From Adiantum capillus-veneris (taxonomy: Eukaryota; Streptophyta; Polypodiopsida; Polypodiales; Pteridaceae): a stretch of 64,000 bases of DNA. The first letter of the stretch is position 1; each line of letters opens with the position of its first letter. Shown here piece by piece: positions 32,456 to 44,001 of this stretch. Where the stretch lies: NCBI GenBank assembly GCA_014529385.2, contig CM043950.1, positions 152,634,445 through 152,698,444 of the forward strand, given 5' to 3'. Under the pieces are notes generated by a model that saw nothing but the letters and a program-made list of their open reading frames with translations, had not been told where the DNA came from and did not search any database. The position numbers and the translations under genes were made by a program.

Positions 32456-33110
32456 TCAATGCAAGAGTTTAATAATATCACCTCTCCACCCCATCGATCC
32501 ATGACCTAGGTGATGGGACAAAATCCTCCTCGAAGCTAGCCTAGCCGCCACTCCCCAGGTGATGGGATAATCTCGTCTTGATGCGAAATCTTGCTTCGTC
32601 TCTCTGCTACCACCACCCATCTGGATTGGTAGTCCTCTCCTCCCTAATACCTCTCCACTAATCTCTTTCAAGAAAGTCAGGTGTGGCATCTGTGCATCTG
32701 ACCTCTGATGCTTCATGTAGTCGCGCATGCGTCTCCTCATGCAAGCATCGTCAAATGTATTCTCCAGAGAGGGAACTGGAAACTCTCGATGCAGCGTAGC
32801 AATAAGATAATCCTTGGAGGCTTTATTCTAAGCCCGCCAAGAGACCATGACAGACTACAGTGTGTCAAAAAACCTGTCTACACAACTATCGTATGTGGCC
32901 CATTACCTGCTTCCCCTCACGGGTCATAATGATCTCATCGGACATACGATTGATGAGGTAGGCGTATCCCTTTGGCATGTCCCTCCCGTGAACTATAGCA
33001 ACCCTATCCGGTGAATGCTCATCGTCTAGGCCTCTAGGTGACCCTGATGTAGTGTTCGGGTCACTCCTCAGCATCTCGGACCTAGTGGCCGGGACACCAC
33101 TCTCAAACGC
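32456..33110 (-). pseudogene. TNPA-like (Transposase_24) gene fragment from a different CACTA family, split by gypsy
   Basis: Minus-strand frames read GYAYLINRMSDEIIMTREGK and QVMGHIR (33000-32890), then LIATLHREFPVPSLENTFDD, ACMRRRMRDYMKHQRSDAQ (32815-32690). These align with the B-family TNPA conserved half (HDEFPVPTRDQRFNEDLM and MREYCKHKRSEVQ) but at low identity, so the piece is from a distinct family. The Ser/Pro-rich N-terminal region continues across the gypsy insertion to 57030-57205. It is an extra gene piece in the B1 leader, which already has its own TNPA gene, and it contains stops. It was either captured or left by an older nested element whose ends I cannot see. Confidence 0.7.
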
Positions 33111-33345
33111 TGTCGTGCTGTGACACGTACATAGTGGGAACACATGCTACAAGATCTATCTTGTAACTTTTTAGATACATAATTATATTTCCTATAATGT
33201 ACATATGCATATGTAAGTATAACAATAAGCTTTCTATCTTATCCTATTATTTATCTCAAGGGTAACGTATTTTTACTTTACCATCAAAAAGTACTATGGG
33301 AAAAGCGTCAATAGCTCCGCCTCTTTAACTTGGGACAAAAAGCAT

Positions 33346-34140
33346 CATTAGGGAAAATATGGACTCTCCATGGGCCTTGTAAGAATCCCTAATCTTAAGG
33401 AAGTATGTTGTGATTAAGGGAGACAAAGGAAATGATGGGGGCTATTTTGGTAGGTCATTTTCTAGCCTTCAAGCCTAGAAAAGGTGGGGTAAGTAGTGAC
33501 TAGGAGGCTACCTTCTCTCTCTAGCTTTTTAGCACCTCCTAGAGAAAAGGGGGTGTCATAAAGAGGGAGAGGGACCCTTGTACAAAAAGAGAACCCCACC
33601 TTTCATTTTTTTCTAAAAACTCGCCCAAAAATAAACCCTAAAAATTTGAAATTTATTGAAATTTTCAAAAGTAGTCATTTCCCCCCAAAAAGTGACCCCA
33701 AACCTATTCTAATATCAAACAATAATTTTTTGCCTCCAAAATCCCTTTCTCTCTCTCCATGTCTCCTCTTTGTCTCTCTCACTCCCCTTCCTCAAAGTAG
33801 CCATGCCCACCATAGCCAGGACCTGCTGCATCTCCCTCTTCATCTAAATGCTAAATCCTCCTTCTCACTCTTACAGAATTTTGCATCTCCCTCTTCATCT
33901 ACATGCTAAACCCTCCCTCTCATTCTCACACACTCCTGGATCTGCCTCTTCATCTACCTACTAAACACTTCCTCTCACTGTCAGATTCCTCTCTCCTCTC
34001 TTCTTTCTATCCCTGTACCCTCTTCCATTGTTCACTGTCCTCCCTCAAAAATACCATGTCTACCGTAAGCCAAGATCTACAAAAACTACCTCTTCATCTA
34101 CCTCCTTAATCTTCCATTTCAATGTCAACGTCCCCTCCCC
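33346..34140. repeat. Left arm of the long-TIR element with CT-rich repeats
   Basis: After the 400-bp arm the sequence becomes CT-rich, with repeated CTGCATCTCCCTCTTCATCTA-like units at about 33828, 33883 and 33938. It is the counterpart of the AG-rich repeats at 37920-38290. No gene is seen. Confidence 0.6.
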
Positions 34141-35097
34141 TGACCCTAACCCTTCCCTCCCACTCAACTTCCCCTATCAACCAAGCCCACCCTGATTACA
34201 AGCTAATGTAGTTGTCTTCACATCCACCTTTGTCTCTATTGCATCTCACAACACTAATACCCAACTTCTACAAGCTATGGAAAAGACTCTAGCATACCCA
34301 ACTTCTTGCAAGATATGAAATAGAATATTTATTTTTCATGTAAGGTGGATTCACATCACAAACTTTCTAGTTGGAAGGACACAAAAGGGTGCCCCTGGAC
34401 CAAAGGTGGAAACTCCATAGCCATGAGACAGAGATGGATCCCAACCATAGGAAGGTCAAGTATGTCAAGCAATGGCGATGTTACTTTACACAAGGGCACT
34501 GGTTTCAAACCTGAGTGTATTTGAGGCAACATTTGAAGAATTTAGATCTGTACTCTATACATGCCGATCATGTATCCATAATGCCCAAAGCTATCGACAT
34601 ATCTTTTACTTTGTAATCTCATAAAATCATGTTTGAGGTGGTTTGCAATGGACATGGTTTTGTAACAACAAGCACTATGGCTTTAATATATGAAATCTTT
34701 GATCTTGCAAATTAGTTTCCATGTAGCAATTTCTTTGAAGATTTGATTCTTACTGAGAGGTTTGATGCTTATACAAGTATGTCACATGAATACGGTAAAT
34801 TATTGGTGAATACTAGGGGTTCATAACTAATATAGAAAGTGTTGAACCAATGTTGAGAATTATGCTAGTGCGGAGGATTACCCATCACTCATAAGCCTAC
34901 ATCAAGATGGTCCATGTAATTGCATCATGGTAGCATTTCTGAGGCTGCAAAACCTATATCAACCAATGCTTCAAAGGTAGGGGCTAGTTGGTTAGTTTAG
35001 GAGAGGAGGCAAGGGTGCCTATTCATGCATTGGATGGAAAAGAGGCATGGGATGGGTTTAGAAAACCTTTATTATCTCTCTCTCTCTCTCTCCTTTA

Positions 35098-35136
<39 letters not shown>

Positions 35137-35510
35137 CCCCCCTCATATCTCTTTGCTTTCAGCTAGCTAGCCATGTATGATCAATTATTTTTTGCATAAA
35201 CTTATAGAGTAGTGTTTTGTATTAATAGAATATTGGCTCCTTTATGGGTAGATTCTTTAAGAATCAATTATCTCTCTCTATATCTCTCCCTTTTGTGCAT
35301 GTTATGGCCATTTGCTTCAGCTCTCTTTCGCTAGTAGGCCTTTGTGAGACTAAAAAGTGTCTTGTACAACCAAGAAAAGCACCCCCTTTTTCTTTAGAGA
35401 CCAGAATTAGAGCATACACACTATGGGGCACTATCCTGAGAATCAAAGGGGGGCTTGCAACGCACCATGGTATGAGATAGCTATTATTGCATGGTTGAGT
35501 GAAGTTTGAA
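34140..35510. other. Interior of the long-TIR element, no gene recognised
   Basis: Only short frames occur. (CT)n tracts lie at 35071-35094 and 35101-35133. Nothing else is supported. Confidence 0.5.
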
Positions 35511-35512
35511 CA

Positions 35513-35770
35513 TCTTGTAGGACCATGTGAACCATGGCAAAGCAAGCTGGCACAGATAGAAGGCAAGGCAGGGGGTACATAGGCCTTGGGAGGCCCAAAA
35601 AAAGCTTGCCACAAGGGAACGCATTTGGGCCTATGGACTATGGAAGGCCCAAATGCGTTCCCTTGTGGCAGGCTTTTTTTGGGCCTCCCAAGGCCTATGC
35701 ACCCCCTGCCTTGCCTCCTACTCTTTGTGCTTGCTTAGTTTTGGGCATGGTGGCCTTGGGCCTACAGGAT
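35513..35770. repeat. Long hairpin (foldback MITE-like) element
   Basis: Arms of about 68 nt (35562-35629 and 35645-35713) containing GGCCTTGGGAGGCCCAAAAA and AAGGGAACGCATTTGGGCC pair almost perfectly around a loop of about 15 nt. Weaker pairing continues outwards to about 35513 and 35770 (CTTGTAGG against CCTACAGG). No exact target duplication was found. Confidence 0.85.
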
Positions 35771-36059
35771 AACCATGAACATCCATCCAAAGAAGAATTT
35801 TACAAAACTATAGCTTATATGATATATATAGAAAAAGAAAACTCATCCTCTACTACAAATGGATATAGATGGCTCACCATGTGCATGATGCATTCTCTAC
35901 TCATTCTCTGCTATACAAATGGCTCAAAGTATACATGATGCATACTCAATTAGCAAGCAATACAAGGAGTAACTTGTCTTGGGTTTGATCCATGTATCAT
36001 GTCATTTATCCATTATAAGAGTGTATCCTCAATAAAGGGGCAATTCCCTTGAGTTCCAA

Positions 36060-36260
36060 AAGGGTCTCTCTCTCTCTCTCTCTATCCCTAGTTATCTATC
36101 TATTTATCTATCTTTGTGTTTTTTATCTACATGTGTATCTATCTATCTATTTATGTATCTATCAAATTATCTATCCATCTATCTATCTATTAATGCATTT
36201 ATCTATATGTATTTGTCTGTTTATCCTCCATCTATCTATGTACAATATATATATGTATAT
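36060..36260. repeat. (CT)n and (TCTA)n microsatellites
   Basis: A short (CT)n tract at 36062-36083 is followed by an interrupted TCTA/TCTAT repeat to about 36250. Confidence 0.9.
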
Positions 36261-36429
36261 CCCTTATCTCTATCTTGTTTGTTCGCTCTCTTTTCTTTAT
36301 TTTGATTTCATAGTCTGTGTTCTTTGGGGATTTCAAAGAACACAATCTTATGGTTGAACTTACACAAATTCATATCAAATACAACATAATAGCATGCCAT
36401 TGCATTATTCATGGAAAAGGTAGAACGAA

Positions 36430-36745
36430 GTGTTTGCACAATGCCAAGAGGGGATTCATGTGTGTGCTTGCAAACATGAGGGAATATGATTGTTGTATCT
36501 TTCTTGGATTAGGTTTGAGTGTGTTCTTTCAAAAATTTGAAGCCTGCCAAATATATTGAGATAAACTCTAAGTTCTCATGAACTAAATGTTTGTTCAATG
36601 CCAAAGGAGGTTCATGTCTATGCCTGCAACACAAGATAATATGATTGCTCTATCTTGCTTAGATTAGTCTTGAGTAGGGGATTCTTCTAAGAATTTAAAG
36701 CTTGCCACCATTTTGAGATAAACTTTAAGTGCTCATACAACAAAA
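36430..36745. repeat. Degenerate tandem duplication, about 165 bp
   Basis: Order of shared pieces: GTTTGCACAATGCCAAGAGG, TTCATGTGTGTGCTTGCAA, AATATGATTGTTGTATCTT and TTGAGATAAACTCTAAG recur after about 165 bp as GTTTGTTCAATGCCAAAGGA and similar. Non-coding. Confidence 0.6.
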
Positions 36746-36990
36746 AATGAATCAAACCTGACCTTTGAGATTAGATGGCTTACTAGATCTACATGCAGGC
36801 ACATTGAAAAGGTGTACTTGCTACCAAAAAATCAATTTACTTGATCAATTCACTTATGAGCACCAAAAATTTGGCAGGAAGCACAATACCCATACAAGAT
36901 TAGATGAAAAAAAAATTGATCACAAGCACAACATCATATAGTTGAAGATTAACTAGAGTGGACAAAAATGTAATGAAAAGAGAGTGCTTT

Positions 36991-37264
36991 CTATTCAAGT
37001 AGTTTCATTACAAAGTTTGTAGCTTGGCTACAATAATAGCTTGGGATGTTATGTACTGGATCAAATACATTGAATGGAATATAGACTGAGGCAATTGCTA
37101 TGCTCTTAGCAGGGCTTGTCTCATCATTGATAACTCCATGGACCTCCATATCCACAAGTATACACACCAAACAAAGACTGTTTAGAATGATCTTATGATT
37201 GGAGAAGTCGCACTTTCCACTTGACACCAAACCAAGTTGAGCCCAAGCATCCACTGCAGTAACA
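36991..37264 (-). pseudogene. Possible captured exon inside the long-TIR element, unknown
   Basis: A minus-strand frame follows a good acceptor (TTGTATTACAG at about 37265) and reads DVTAVDAWAQLGLVSSGKCD to a stop at 36991-36993 (MKLLE end), about 90 codons. Upstream frames at 37610-37335 and 37834-37611 could be earlier exons. I do not recognise any of them. Mutator-like elements often carry host exons, so capture is possible. A chance open frame is the alternative. Confidence 0.3.
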
Positions 37265-37919
37265 TCCTGTAATACAAAAAATATGGTGTTAGCTACTATA
37301 GTTTAAATTAATATACATTGTTGAGTTATATAGATTAGTTCTTATCTATAGCATGCACAACCATAAAGGTATCCGAGAGGCATTCAAGCGGTTTCTTTGC
37401 AAGTAAGCTGGATAAAAAAATACGTTCACAAATACCGTTGTCAAAAAATATGAACACATGCAAATTAAAGAGGACATACCCATAAGATGACTTATCATTA
37501 GACTTACAATGAGGTGAAAATTGGTTTGAAGCTCTCTGCAAGTGGATCTCAGCTACACTATACACATGTTGAGTGATGGCCACCATCCCAGGTTTTGTTT
37601 TGAAAGCCATTAGTTTTCACTTCCAATGGCGTTCCAGTATGCCTCGACATTGTACTCCATGAGGACCAACACTGAACGGTTGCATGTAGACCCATGAGCC
37701 TTGCTAAATACCTGTGGGATCCATTCCACCTTCGAGCTCTTTGTGTTGTGCAGTATGACCTTTTGTATCTCCAACTTGGGTTTTCTATGCGTGGTATGGG
37801 TGGACATTCTTGGGAAGAGGTCGGGTGGCCACACAATAGAGAGAGATTGGGAAGGGGGAGGGGGGTGAGGGTTGGAGAGAAGGATAGTGAGGTCTACACA
37901 GTACAGAGAGAATGAAGGG

Positions 37920-38290
37920 GAGAAAGGGAGAGATAGAGAGGATGGAGATTGAGCTTTTGGCTATGGTGGGATAGTGATGATCTTTCGGCTATGGTGGGTT
38001 GCATTATGGAGAATGGAGGGGTGAGGGGAGGGAGAGCTAGAGAGGATGGAGAGTGAGAATTTGGCTATGGTGGGGTTGACTGTAGAGAGAGTGAGGAGAG
38101 GGAGGGGGGATAGCTGAAGAGGAGGATAGTGATGAGCTTTGGGCTATGGTGGGCTGCACAGCATAGAGAGAATGGAGGGGGGAGGGGAGGGAGAGCTAGA
38201 GAAGATAGAGAGTGAGCTTTTGGCTATGGTGGGGTTGACTGCAGAGAGAGAGTGAGGGGAGGGGAGGGGGCAGGGGAGAGAAGATTGTGG
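37920..38290. repeat. AG-rich tandem repeats, about 160-bp period
   Basis: The segment GAGAGCTAGAGAGGATGGAG, followed by TTTGGCTATGGTGGGGTTGA, at about 38028 recurs at about 38187 with small changes. A partial third copy precedes them. It is the right-hand counterpart of the CT-rich repeats in the left arm. Confidence 0.8.
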
Positions 38291-39600
38291 GAGAGATAGA
38301 GAGAGGGAATTTGAAGAGAAAAAGTGACTTTTTGATGTTTGGTTATGTTTTGGGCAATTTTGAAGGGAAAATGGTCATTTTTGAGACTTTTCAAAAATTT
38401 CAAATTTTTAGGGTTTTTTGACCTGCGCGATTTTTCTTTTGGGGTCCCTTTTTGTCAACGGTCCCTCTCTACGCTTTATGACACCTCGCCCCCCCCCTAG
38501 TCCATCTCCCCTTTCTCTCTAGGAATCAAGCATTGAACAGGGGGACAAATAAGCTGCCCCCCTATCTCTCCTTAGGCTATAGGTGATATCCCAAGAGCCC
38601 TTTCATTGGTCCTCCACTAACCCTTCCCTAATCAAAAGGGCCCTAGGAGAGTCCATATTTTTCCTAATGTTGATTCTTTCTTTCTACCATCTCATTATTA
38701 TCTCACATCCTATTTAGATCCTATATCTAGGGAAATTTCCAATCTATATATATTCTATGTATGTTTTATATTTTTCTTATATTTTTTTTTAATTAGCTAC
38801 TAGGAAGGAATCAAATCCTAGTGGGACACTAGGTGGCATGATTTCAAAGATACACTTATTTTAATGCATTATTACAAGCATGATTACAAAACTTTGTCAA
38901 GGAGCAATGTCATGCTTTCATATGGCATGAGGTGTCCATTGGAATCAAATAAAAGTATAGGCTAAGGGGACCACAAGAAGACTTTTGTTGCCAAAACTGT
39001 ACCCTATTTTGATGATTGTTTTACAGAAGGTTCCAATCCCAATTGGAAAATGCATATAAAAATGAAGTCGTAGGTAATAAGCTGAAGTTTCTGCCCATAT
39101 TTTTACTTTTTCTTTTGAAGCCACAGTTGAGGAGATATAATCAAAATACTAAACCCAAGTCTGTCCACATCAGGCAGGGACAACTCTTCCAACTTTTCCA
39201 GTTTCTGTTCCCACTGGCTCTTCTCTTCTTGTGTAAACCCTTGGGGGTTCCCTTTACCTATAAAAGGGGACGTCTTCTTCCTTGAAAACCACTCAAGCAT
39301 TCAAGCCATTGATGAGAGGAATTCATGAGAGAGTGAGTAGTAATGTCAAATTGTACTGAGCCGTTAACATAAGCCTAAGCCTACACTTTCTCCTAGAGGA
39401 AGACTAGCCATTCTTGGACACAAACCTTGGAAGATCAACCCTAATCAAAGAAGATCTTGGACTTGGCGTATCAATCAAAGTTGAATGCTCTCCTCTTCTT
39501 CTCTCTCCATCAATAATGGTGTCGAAGGGTTTGTCAAGTAAGATGTGTTCTACATTGATGTTTTCTTAATTTCTTGTTGTTTTCTTTTTCTTCTCTAATC

Positions 39601-39640
<40 letters not shown>

Positions 39641-40491
39641 AATCTTGTCTCCTTAACCAAACCTATCTCTCTCACTCTTAGTAATTCATCCTCTCTACAA
39701 ATTTAAGGTTCTCCTTGCTACATGTAAATCTCTCCCCGGAGTATCCTTATTGCCTACAGGCAAGAATAGGCCTTGGGAGGGAAACTCTCTTCTCTTCCCT
39801 TCTCTTCTCTCATATCTACATTTTGTACATACTAGAGTTATCCTAGATGAATAATCCACATGATGGTAATTTCTATCGCTTTCACCCTGTACGATCTATT
39901 AGAATTAACATATGGATTATCAGTAAAATACACTTTCAACAACATATAGTGTTTCTCTTTGGCCCAGAAAGGCTCAATAAAATACTTCTATCATCGGATC
40001 CTATTATACTACCTCTCATAGACTATACCTTTTCCTTTGATGTAAGTGCAGTTATCTTGCTATGAGCCAAGAGGATTTGTACACACAATTAATCCCAATC
40101 ACTAGACAAAACATATATATTATGGTAAGCACAAAATTACAATTTCAAAGAACAATCCGTAGCCTATTGGGTCAGCCAAGATTGAATACCATCAACTCAT
40201 CTATTAACCCTTTCATATTGCCCATGATACCATATGACCATAGCCTTGATGTTTTCATTTTTGTGTTGTTTTGATAATCTCTTTTGTGTTCTTTCTTGTG
40301 TGTGAGTGCAAGAGATAAAGAGTGGGGAATCTTTGATTGCACTTCCTTCCAAACCCTAGTCTTCATGGCATCTATATGGTTTAACTCCTTCATATAGTTT
40401 TATGGAGTTCTCTCACAAACTCTCACAGGCAAAAGCCCGGTGCTTTCCTGGCAAGACCGCAAATTTCTTGACATATTCTTGGTGAACCCAA

Positions 40492-41382
40492 TGCAAAACA
40501 GCCAGGGTGAGAGTTTGTGGGTAACCATGGGTGATCATGTTGAGCAACAAGGTATGCATTTTGACCCAACAACAATGAAAACGTTTCAAGAATTTGTAAT
40601 GTCCATGCAACAACAACATGCCACTGAAAGAAGGGAGATTTCAACAACGAAGGCCATACAAGCAGTCATCAATAGAATGGATCAGTTCAATGGCAAAGAT
40701 GTAACCAAGTACTTACGCGAGTATGTGAAGGAGATGGAGCTGCATCGCGTGTCAGAAATTGAGATGATTCAAAGCTTTGAGCTAGTTGTTGCTCCAGAAA
40801 TTAGAGAACATGTTAGGGGAATTAAAGATGGGCATGGGAGAAATTGGGAAGAACTCAAAGTAGCTTTAAAGGAGGAAAAATTTCATGGAGGACTCTGAGA
40901 GAGTGACCAAAAGGAAATTCTTAGAATGGGTAGTCAAGCCAAAGCAAGGACTATCAATAACAGATCTACTTAGGGAATTTGAGCGGCGCTATGCACAACT
41001 CACTAGGACAGAAAGGGCCACACTAGATGCAGAGAAGACAGATCTTTTCTTACAATCTGTAGGTAAAGAGTATCAAGAAAATTTGGAGCTTCTTCTTGAA
41101 GATAAAGATGATCAGCAAGGACTAAAGACCGACTGGAATGAGGTTGAAGGTGCTGTCTCACTGCTTGCCAAACAACAAAGAAGAAGGGACAAGATGATAG
41201 TAAACACTACAAGTCCTTCCACCCCAACTCCTGACAAAATGGTAAAGCCTACTTTTATCGCTCCGAAGTTTGATGAGTCCATGCTAGATGAGCTTGTGAA
41301 GGAAATGCGTGACTTGAAGGTGAAGCTTGCAAAGCTTGAAGAAAAAGGCCAACCGTCAGGGCCACTTTCTAGGCAAAGATAA
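40492..41382 (+). pseudogene. Gypsy gag (capsid region), frameshifted
   Basis: The frame from about 40492 contains MDQFNGKDVTKYLREYVKEM and FELVVAPEIREHVRGIKDGH, and shifts by one base near 40885 into MEDSERVTKRKFLEWVVKPK, LLREFERRYAQL and LFLQSVGKEYQENLELLLED. The second part ends in a Lys/Glu-rich probable coiled coil (LDELVKEMRDLKVKLAKLEE) and stops at 41382. This is the retrotransposon gag layout of a Ty3/gypsy element: capsid helices and a charged linker, with the zinc knuckle far downstream at 42752. The 1.2 kb between them has several stops and looks like inserted or decayed sequence. Dead copy. Confidence 0.75.
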
Positions 41383-42625
41383 CAGCCCAAAGAAGGGTTT
41401 GCACTAGGTTGGTAATGGGACACTTTTATGTCCTGGGACACTTTTATGTCCTGTGAAGTGACCATTTTCCTTGAATTATGTCAAGAGTTTCAAAATGGAT
41501 TTGGAGGTGCTATCTGTCTACAAAGTTGTCTCATGAGTTGAAAAAAACTCGACATTTTTTTGGAATATCAATTCCATCTTTAACCTTGTCCTTGCACAAC
41601 ATTTCACAACCTAAACTGTGTGAAAAAACAACTCCTATTTTTGTCTTTTTTCAACTTTTTGCAACTATACCACTCTATAATTCATGTTTGTGAGGTCTAT
41701 AATGCTAGAGAACTATCTTTAGTAGTCCTCAACATGTCCTGATGCTTCTAGGGAGAAATAGATGTTAAAGTTGTAAGTTATGACTAAATTACAAAAATTG
41801 TCAAATCCTGTTTTTTAGCGAATTTTAGCTCTTCTATGATTTTTTTGGTGGCTTTCATGATATCCAAATGCAGTTTTGATTCTCTATGTCACATATTTTA
41901 ACATCAAGCTAATATTCCTTGAGTTTTGGGGCACTTGATACCCTATTTTGCATAGTAGACAACGATGGTTGATTTTTTCAATTATAGAAGAAAACGAAAC
42001 ATTCTAATATATCAAGTATAGCTTTTTCAATATTGTTAGTTTCTTGTGACAACTACATGCATTTTGTAGGTAGTAACCATATCTAGTCATAAGGATCAAA
42101 TTTGGCTAGATATTGAATAGTTTCTATGGGATTCTACAACTCATAATGTTGAACCCAGTTTTTTCATGTTTGCTGTATTTAGCACTTCATCTTTGTCCCC
42201 AAGATTCCCCTTGGTAAGAGATGTATTATTCTTTTGACATGCTCCATGGATCCTTATGAACCTAAAGGACAATAGGGAACTAAGAAAACATGCATATATT
42301 ATTTGTATTGAGCATGGCTATAGAAACTTTGATGATAGGTTTGCAGAATGGTAAAAATTCAACTTTTTTGTACCTATTTCTTTTGGAAAAACAAAAAATA
42401 GTGAGTGAGAAGCAATCATATGTTCTGATCACCAACCCATTGAGGTTAACTAGGGAATTTATCTCAAGTCCTACAAAAATCCCTAATCTTATTTTTATGC
42501 AGCAAAACGTAAGAAATGACTGTTTTGATGAAAATGTACTAGTCCATCAACTTTGGAGGCTTGGTGTGACCAAAAGATGAGAAATTTTACAAGTTTCTTA
42601 TTTTTTCCATGTGTAGACGTAGGCC
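41383..42625. other. Spacer between gag parts, no gene recognised
   Basis: AT-rich, only short frames, with a repeated GGGACACTTTTATGTCCTG phrase at about 41416, 41434 and 42708. The recurrence of the same phrase at both ends suggests that this 1.3 kb was inserted into gag. No inverted termini were confirmed. Confidence 0.45.
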
Positions 42626-43738
42626 TTGAACTATAACCTCATGAAAGGTTTTGACAAAATGAGTGGATCTACTATGGTTCTGGAGGTTTTTTTCAAAACC
42701 CTGAAAGGACACTTTTATGTCCTGTTAGGTTACCAACCTAGTGTTAATCGATGTATTTGGTGTGATAGTACAGACCACGTAAGAAGGGATTGTGATGATT
42801 TTAGTGATGCTTTGTCAAAAGATATTGTCTTTTTTAAGGATAGTAAAATCCACTTAAGAGAGATAGGTCTACCCTTGAGAACTAACTTTGGGAAGGGGAG
42901 AATGCAAACCTTAGTTGAAGATATGGCAACTAAGCATGCCACCTCTTTAGTTGAGGAATCTACTTATGGAGTAAAAATTGAGCATCTTAGTGATGAAGAG
43001 ATGAGTGACCATCATGGTCAAATTTGGCCAAATATCATGCAATTAGCTAAAAAGAGAAAGCTTACAAAAGAGATTCTACATGAAGCAGGTGATTGCATAC
43101 GTCTAGAAACAGGATGGAATGATCCAGTGGACTCATTGTCAATGCATGCCTACATTACAAATTGCCAACAAAATGAGGCTATTGTAGAAGAGAAGCGCAG
43201 ACATGAGAATGCTGATGAAGGACCATCAAAAAGAGCTTCTAGAAGTGGGGGAAGAAGCGACTCAATGCCTTCTTAAACACCCTCAACACAAGGAGCATCT
43301 CCACCTGAAGTACTAATGGAGGACTCTATAACAAAAAAGAAGAAAGATCCAACAAAAGGTAAGACAAAAGGCCCAACTTATAAACTACAATCTGATATTG
43401 AGGTTGCTACAGATTTAAAGAAAGTCTTGGAGGAAAGGATCTTGAATAGCAATATTGAGTTTACTTTGGGAGTTGTTCTTGGCATTGCAAAGCATAAATT
43501 CCACGAGGAGATCATTGACATCATCAAGAGAAAGAGGCAAACTCTTGCTGAGGTTGCTCGTCCACAGGTTGATGGAGAAACCTTGAAGACACAAGGGATG
43601 GAGTTGCAAAATAAGGACAATGATGGAGCTGTGGTAGGATGCTACCAATCTAGTGGGAGAGTGAAGCAAGTGCATTTCTTAAATGATGATGAAAAAGTTG
43701 AAGCTATTCCTAGGAGCTATTATTCACGAAGTCACTAG
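42626..43738 (+). pseudogene. Gypsy gag C-terminal region with CCHC zinc knuckle
   Basis: The first frame (42626-43276) contains CIWCDSTDHVRRDC at 42752-42793, a CX2CX4HX4C knuckle, followed by LREIGLPLRTNFGKGRMQTL. A second frame (43316-43738) is Lys/Glu-rich and ends near SYYSRSH at the point where the protease should begin. The two are separated by a TAA near 43275 and a one-base shift. Nucleic-acid binding is the known role of the knuckle. This copy is not translatable as one protein. Confidence 0.78.
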
Positions 43739-44001
43739 GCAAGGGCTACTACATAAACTTTGGTCAAGGTAGCAAAGATGGTAAACTTGCTATCCAATTC
43801 CTCACAGTTTGTGTAAACCATGAAAGAAATCGTGACAACCTCAGAGAACATCCTCTACCAAAGGTGAGCAAAGAGTTTCATGACCATAGGGAAATGATGG
43901 GTTTTGGCCAAGTACCATTGTAAAGCGGGATTGTAGTGGTACAGAAAGAAAAAGGGTCTCGCCTAATCCATAAATAGGTGAAACTTTCTCAACAGGCTGC
44001 T
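43733..44001 (+). pseudogene. Protease position of the gypsy element, catalytic core deleted
   Basis: Sequence before the expected protease (ARATT, TLVKVAKM, about 43735-43780) is joined directly to sequence expected after it (DGKLAIQFLTVCVNHERNRD, about 43782-43840). No aspartic D-(T/S/H)-G motif occurs between. About 100 codons seem to be missing, based on the usual spacing in this element type. Confidence 0.55.

Larger units (their letters stand above)
33346..38669. mobile_element. Long-TIR DNA element (MULE-like), in the 5' LTR
   Basis: The ends are CATTAGGGAAAATATGGAC and, inverted, GTCCATATTTTTCCTAATG. Similarity between the arms extends inwards for about 400 bp (33346 to about 33760 against about 38290 to 38669), including the shared CCCTAAAAATTTGAAATTT motif. 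Long terminal inverted repeats suggest a Mutator-like element. The 3' LTR at 48480 shows the site without it. No exact 8-10 bp target duplication was found, so the class is not certain. The interior holds no transposase I recognise, but contains microsatellites, a hairpin element and possible exon remnants. Confidence 0.75.
33111..40473 (+). repeat. 5' LTR of the gypsy element, enlarged by an insertion
   Basis: The footprint is 7363 bp. Removing the long-TIR element at 33346-38669 leaves about 2.04 kb. It contains sequence at about 38829-39767 that the 3' LTR lacks, an (AT)n tract at 39605-39638, and at 40100-40125 the uninterrupted form of the site where CACTA-B3 entered the other LTR. Confidence 0.9.

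Noticed and set aside
33107-33110. An exact 5-bp target duplication for the gypsy element
   Set aside because: AACGC before and ACGTG after do not agree over five bases. Only a 4-bp near match (ACGC/ACGT) is possible.
36049-36357. 102-codon frame rich in Ile, Tyr, Leu and Ser
   Set aside because: It is a translation of the TCTA microsatellite.
33346-38669. A 9-bp target duplication for the long-TIR element
   Set aside because: The bases before (AAAAAGCAT) and after (TTGATTCTT) do not match, and comparison with the sister LTR shows at most one extra base.
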